64,000 bases of DNA from Paracoccus sediminilitoris (GTDB lineage Bacteria; Pseudomonadota; Alphaproteobacteria; Rhodobacterales; Rhodobacteraceae), in NCBI RefSeq assembly GCF_003259195.1, contig NZ_QJPK01000001.1, forward strand, positions 620,001 through 684,000, read 5' to 3'. Shown one piece after another: positions 61,050-64,000 of this stretch. The position numbers and the translations under genes were made by a program. Under the pieces are notes generated by a model, which worked only from the letters and a program-made list of their open reading frames with translations, made no database searches and was not told the DNA's origin. Position 1 is the stretch's first letter, and the number at the start of each line of letters is the position of its first letter.

Positions 61050-62681
61050 TCAGCGGCGCCAGAATTCCGGGGAAAACAGCGCCAGGACGGCCAGGGTTTC
61101 GATCCGTCCAAGGATCATCGCGAAGGCCAGCACGATCTTGGTAAAGACCGGCAGGCCCGACCAGCCCTCCCAGGGGGCGGATGCGATGCCGGCGCTGGCC
61201 TCGAAGGCGGGGGTCAGGGGGATGGCGCCCGCCAGGGGCCCGGTATTCGTCAGCGCGGCGATCGACAGGATGGTGGCGGTTTCGAATTCGATGGCGTGGA
61301 TCGACACCAGCGTGACGACGGCGGCGATGGACATGGCGAACAGCATGAAGAAGATGAAGGCCAGATAGGCCCCCTCGCGCCGCAGCCGCCGCGCGATGCG
61401 CCCGCCCCCCGACACCGAGCTGGGATGGACGATCCGTTCCATTTCCCTTTCGCCGTGGCGGGCCAGGGCATAGACGCGCAGCAGCTTGACGCCCCCCGCC
61501 GTGGTGGCGATGCCGCCGCCCATCATCGCCAGACCCGCCAGGATCAGCCCCGGCGCGCTCAGCCCCGACCAGGCGCGCGCGCCCTGCCAGTCGACCGAGT
61601 TCCACCCCGTCGTCGTCAGATAGCTGAGCGCGTTGAACATCACCCCCCACAGCGCCGACAGCCCGTTGACCAGATCGGCCAGCATCGGGGGCATGTTGGG
61701 GCCGGCACCGGCCGCGTCGATCGCACCCAGGAAATGGCGCAGGAACAGCACCGCGCTGACCAGGATCACCATCGCGGCGGCCATCTGCAATTCAGGGTCC
61801 TCGCGCAGGGTCTCGGTCGCGCGCAGCTCTCCGCCGCCGGGCCAGAAGCGGCGCGACAGGGCGGGGATCAGGAAGACAAAGATCAGCATTTCGCCGGCCA
61901 CGCCCGACATCTCTCCGGTCTGGCCGATGACCGGGGATATGCCCGATGTGGACAGCGTGCCCATCGCGCGGGTCAGCGCCAGAAAGGACGGATCACCCAG
62001 CAGCAGCAGCCCGATCCACAGGGCCAGCGTCAGCGCCAAGTAGACCGGCCCGACCTGCTTGGCCGCCCGGATCAGCCGCACGCCCGGATCCGCGGTGCGG
62101 CTGTCATGGCGGGGGTCCGACAGATGCGACACCGGCTGGCGCGGATCGGCCGAACGGGGCAATTGCTGGATGTATTCGTCGCGGCCATAGGGGCTGGACA
62201 TGATCTCGAACCCGCCGACGCGCAGCGGCGCCAGGATCGCCACCGCCGAGATCAACACGAAGAACCCGCCCATCCAGCCCACCAGCGACCGCCACAGATG
62301 CAGGGGCGCAGGCAGCAGGTCCGCCGAATAGAGCGAGGCCCCCGTCGTCGTCAGCGACGACACCATTTCCCACCAGGCGTTGAAGAACCCGGTATCGGGC
62401 AGGCTTTCGGCGAAGGGCAGCGCCATCAGCAGCGGCAGCAGCCCGAAGACCCCCAGCATCGTCAGCAACGTCTCGCGCGATCTTTGCGGGCGGGGGTTGG
62501 CATGGGTGGCCAGCCCGATCAGTCCGCAGAAGATCAGGATGAACAGCGCGGCATAAAAGAAGGTGCGCGCGATCACCTCGTCATTTGTGACGGATGCGAA
62601 GGATGCCGGGATCAGCATCGTCAGCGCGACGATCCCGCTCAGCAGGACCAGAAGCGGCAGGCGCTGAAGGATGCGGATCAT
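61050..62681 (-). CDS. trkH: Trk-type potassium uptake membrane protein
   Basis: Protein of 543 residues with four P-loop repeats: LTTTGASLYS, TLSTSGISPVIG, YLTTTGWNSVDW and TNTGPLAGAIPL form the four parts of the selectivity filter. It conducts K+ under control of TrkA, whose gene ends nine bases upstream. The terminal part (LALFSPEFWRR) is normal. Usual order trkA, trkH, hfq, hflX. Confidence 0.95.
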   Translation of the reverse strand: MIRILQRLPLLVLLSGIVALTMLIPASFASVTNDEVIARTFFYAALFILIFCGLIGLATHANPRPQRSRETLLTMLGVFGLLPLLMALPFAESLPDTGFFNAWWEMVSSLTTTGASLYSADLLPAPLHLWRSLVGWMGGFFVLISAVAILAPLRVGGFEIMSSPYGRDEYIQQLPRSADPRQPVSHLSDPRHDSRTADPGVRLIRAAKQVGPVYLALTLALWIGLLLLGDPSFLALTRAMGTLSTSGISPVIGQTGEMSGVAGEMLIFVFLIPALSRRFWPGGGELRATETLREDPELQMAAAMVILVSAVLFLRHFLGAIDAAGAGPNMPPMLADLVNGLSALWGVMFNALSYLTTTGWNSVDWQGARAWSGLSAPGLILAGLAMMGGGIATTAGGVKLLRVYALARHGEREMERIVHPSSVSGGGRIARRLRREGAYLAFIFFMLFAMSIAAVVTLVSIHAIEFETATILSIAALTNTGPLAGAIPLTPAFEASAGIASAPWEGWSGLPVFTKIVLAFAMILGRIETLAVLALFSPEFWRR

Positions 62682-62690
62682 CGCGCGCCC

Positions 62691-64000
62691 CTAGAAGAAG
62701 TCGATCGAGACTTGCAGCAGGCGCTCGACCTCGTGAACATCCTTGGTCAGCGCGAAGATCAGGACGATGTCGCCTTCCTCGATGCGGGTGTCGGCCAGGG
62801 GCTTGATGACCTTGTCGCCCTTGCGCACCGCGCCCAGCAACGCGCCTTCGGGGAATTCGATGTCGCGGATGGCGCGGCCCGACATGGGGCTGGTCGACAG
62901 GACCTGCGCCTCCATCACCTCGGCCTCGGCATCGCCGATGGAATAGATGTCGCGCACCCGCCCGTGGCGGATATGGCGCAGGATCGTGGAGACGGTCGTC
63001 GCGCGCGGGTTGATATAGGCGTCGATGTCCAGCGCGCCCATCAGCGGCACCAGCGTGGGATCGTTGATCAGCGCGATGGCCATCTTGGCGCCCGCCTGCT
63101 TGGCGCGCACGGATGCCAGGATGTTCGTCTTGTCGTCATCGGTCACGGCCAGCACGGCATCGGCCTGCGGCACGCCGGCTTCGTCCAGCAGTTCGGCCGA
63201 CAAGCCGTCGCCGTTAAGCACGATGGTACGTTCCAGCCGGTCGGCGGCGAATTCGGCGCGGGCGCGGTCGCGTTCGATCAGCTTGGCACGGATGCGATCG
63301 GCGCGGTTTTCCAGCGTCTGCGCCACGGCCAGGCCCACATTGCCCGCCCCGATGATGGTGACGCGTTCCTGCTTCTGCGGCGGCTTGCCAAAGATATCCA
63401 GTGTGCGCGGCACGTCATCGACATGGCTGAAGACATAGATCTGGTCGCCCGCGAACAGCTGGTCGCCCGCCTCGGGGGCGAAAAGACGCCCGTCGCGGCG
63501 CACGCCCGCCACGATGGCCCGCAGGCTGGAAAACAGTTCGGTCAACTGGCGCAAGGGCGTGTTCAGCGCCGGGCAGTCGGGTTCCAGGTCGATCCCCAAC
63601 ATGTGGATCTTGCCGTCCATGAAAGTCTCGACATCGAAGGTCGAGGGTGCCGACAGCCGCTGCAGCGCGGCTAGCGCGACCTCGCGTTCGGGGCTGATGA
63701 CCACGTCGATGGGCAGATGTTCGGTGCGGTACAGATCGGAATAGATCGCGTCCAGATAGGCCCCCGACCGCAGGCGCGCGATCTTGCGCGGCACCTGAAA
63801 GACGGAATGGGCCACTTGGCAGGTGACCATGTTCACCTCGTCGGAATGGGTGGCGGCGATGATCAGGTCGGCGTCGCGCGCCCCCGCTCGGTCCAGGACG
63901 TCGGGATGGCTGGCGAAACCGGTGACGCCCTGCACATCCAGCGCGTCGGTGGCGCGGCGGATCAGTTCGGGGTTGTTGTCGATGACCGTGACGTCGTTGC
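62691..64000 (-). CDS. trkA: Trk system NAD-binding regulator TrkA (partial at the window edge)
   Basis: About 436 residues visible; the first 20-odd residues lie beyond 64000. The frame enters with VTVIDNNPELIRRATDALD of the first Rossmann domain, followed by a TrkA-C domain, a second Rossmann domain (ITIIGAGNVGLAVAQTL-like VTIIGAGNVGLAVAQTLENR) and a second TrkA-C domain. It binds NAD(H) and ATP/ADP and gates TrkH. The downstream gene is trkH; upstream in relatives stand ntr genes, which cannot be seen here. Confidence 0.95.
   Translation of the reverse strand, partial: NDVTVIDNNPELIRRATDALDVQGVTGFASHPDVLDRAGARDADLIIAATHSDEVNMVTCQVAHSVFQVPRKIARLRSGAYLDAIYSDLYRTEHLPIDVVISPEREVALAALQRLSAPSTFDVETFMDGKIHMLGIDLEPDCPALNTPLRQLTELFSSLRAIVAGVRRDGRLFAPEAGDQLFAGDQIYVFSHVDDVPRTLDIFGKPPQKQERVTIIGAGNVGLAVAQTLENRADRIRAKLIERDRARAEFAADRLERTIVLNGDGLSAELLDEAGVPQADAVLAVTDDDKTNILASVRAKQAGAKMAIALINDPTLVPLMGALDIDAYINPRATTVSTILRHIRHGRVRDIYSIGDAEAEVMEAQVLSTSPMSGRAIRDIEFPEGALLGAVRKGDKVIKPLADTRIEEGDIVLIFALTKDVHEVERLLQVSIDFF

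Noticed and set aside
61296-63674. Open frame of 792 codons on the plus strand
   Set aside because: Antisense to trkH and trkA; composition dominated by Arg, Gln, His and Asp and without domain signals.
1-64000. CRISPR arrays, rRNA and tRNA genes
   Set aside because: No regularly spaced repeats were seen, and no stretch with conserved rRNA or tRNA arm sequences was recognised by eye.

Overview
The window reads as chromosomal DNA of a high-GC alphaproteobacterium of the Rhodobacteraceae, most like Paracoccus. Pointers are the bo3/ba3-type quinol oxidase operon ending in a SURF1 gene (the qox arrangement known from Paracoccus denitrificans), the F1-ATPase zeta-subunit (DUF1476) gene, the trkA-trkH-hfq-hflX order, a Hint-domain protein, and the C/G-rich intergenic hairpins common in this family. 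No rRNA, tRNA or CRISPR array was seen.

Layout. 1-6.5 kb (minus strand): quinol oxidase cyoABCD, SURF1, then a RegB-like redox sensor kinase and the start of its response regulator, so a terminal oxidase and a quinone-sensing two-component pair lie in one transcription unit. 6.7-8.0 kb: a divergent MFS transporter, with a near-perfect 21-bp palindrome between the two promoters. 8.1-16.8 kb: a LacI-type regulator divergent from a sugar ABC transporter (permease, binding protein, double ATPase, permease) followed by DhaK-like and DhaL-like kinase subunits and an aldo/keto reductase; this looks like a small-polyol or ketose catabolic operon with paired TTTAcTAAA operators. 18.0-22.8 kb: a 935-residue multidomain surface-type protein with a candidate internal thioester, a 67-residue VPEID-CTERM-like protein, and an exosortase E fused to a CPBP protease. 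This is the most unusual system in the window. 22.9-27.4 kb: hemerythrin-like protein, purine nucleoside permease-type periplasmic protein, APH-like kinase, and an MDR dehydrogenase.

27.4-37.95 kb is an accessory patch: IS3 and TniQ relics, a Hint-domain protein, a run of small secreted or membrane proteins (one broken by an in-frame stop), an intact IS1111-type IS110 element, a decayed IS5-family element and an AAA ATPase truncated next to it. 37.95-42.6 kb is a basic amino acid ABC transporter plus a glutamine synthetase-like (gamma-glutamylpolyamine synthetase type) operon. 42.7-49.3 kb holds purS, purC, the ATPase zeta subunit, a MATE exporter, two PaaI-type thioesterases, two tandem paralogous MerR-type regulators and an acyl-CoA dehydrogenase. 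49.5-53.6 kb is a GST-thiolase-FadJ beta-oxidation operon. 53.8-59.2 kb is a TelA/DUF2927/SPFH/zinc-ribbon cluster plus a PfkB sugar kinase. 59.3-64 kb (minus strand) is trkA (partial)-trkH-hfq-hflX.

Functional links: the cyo and regBA genes join oxidase synthesis to quinone-pool sensing; the ABC-DhaKL-AKR operon joins uptake to oxidation or reduction and phosphorylation of one substrate; the MerR pair, acyl-CoA dehydrogenase, thiolase and FadJ form an acyl-CoA degradation region; the XrtE locus probably processes and anchors a surface component.
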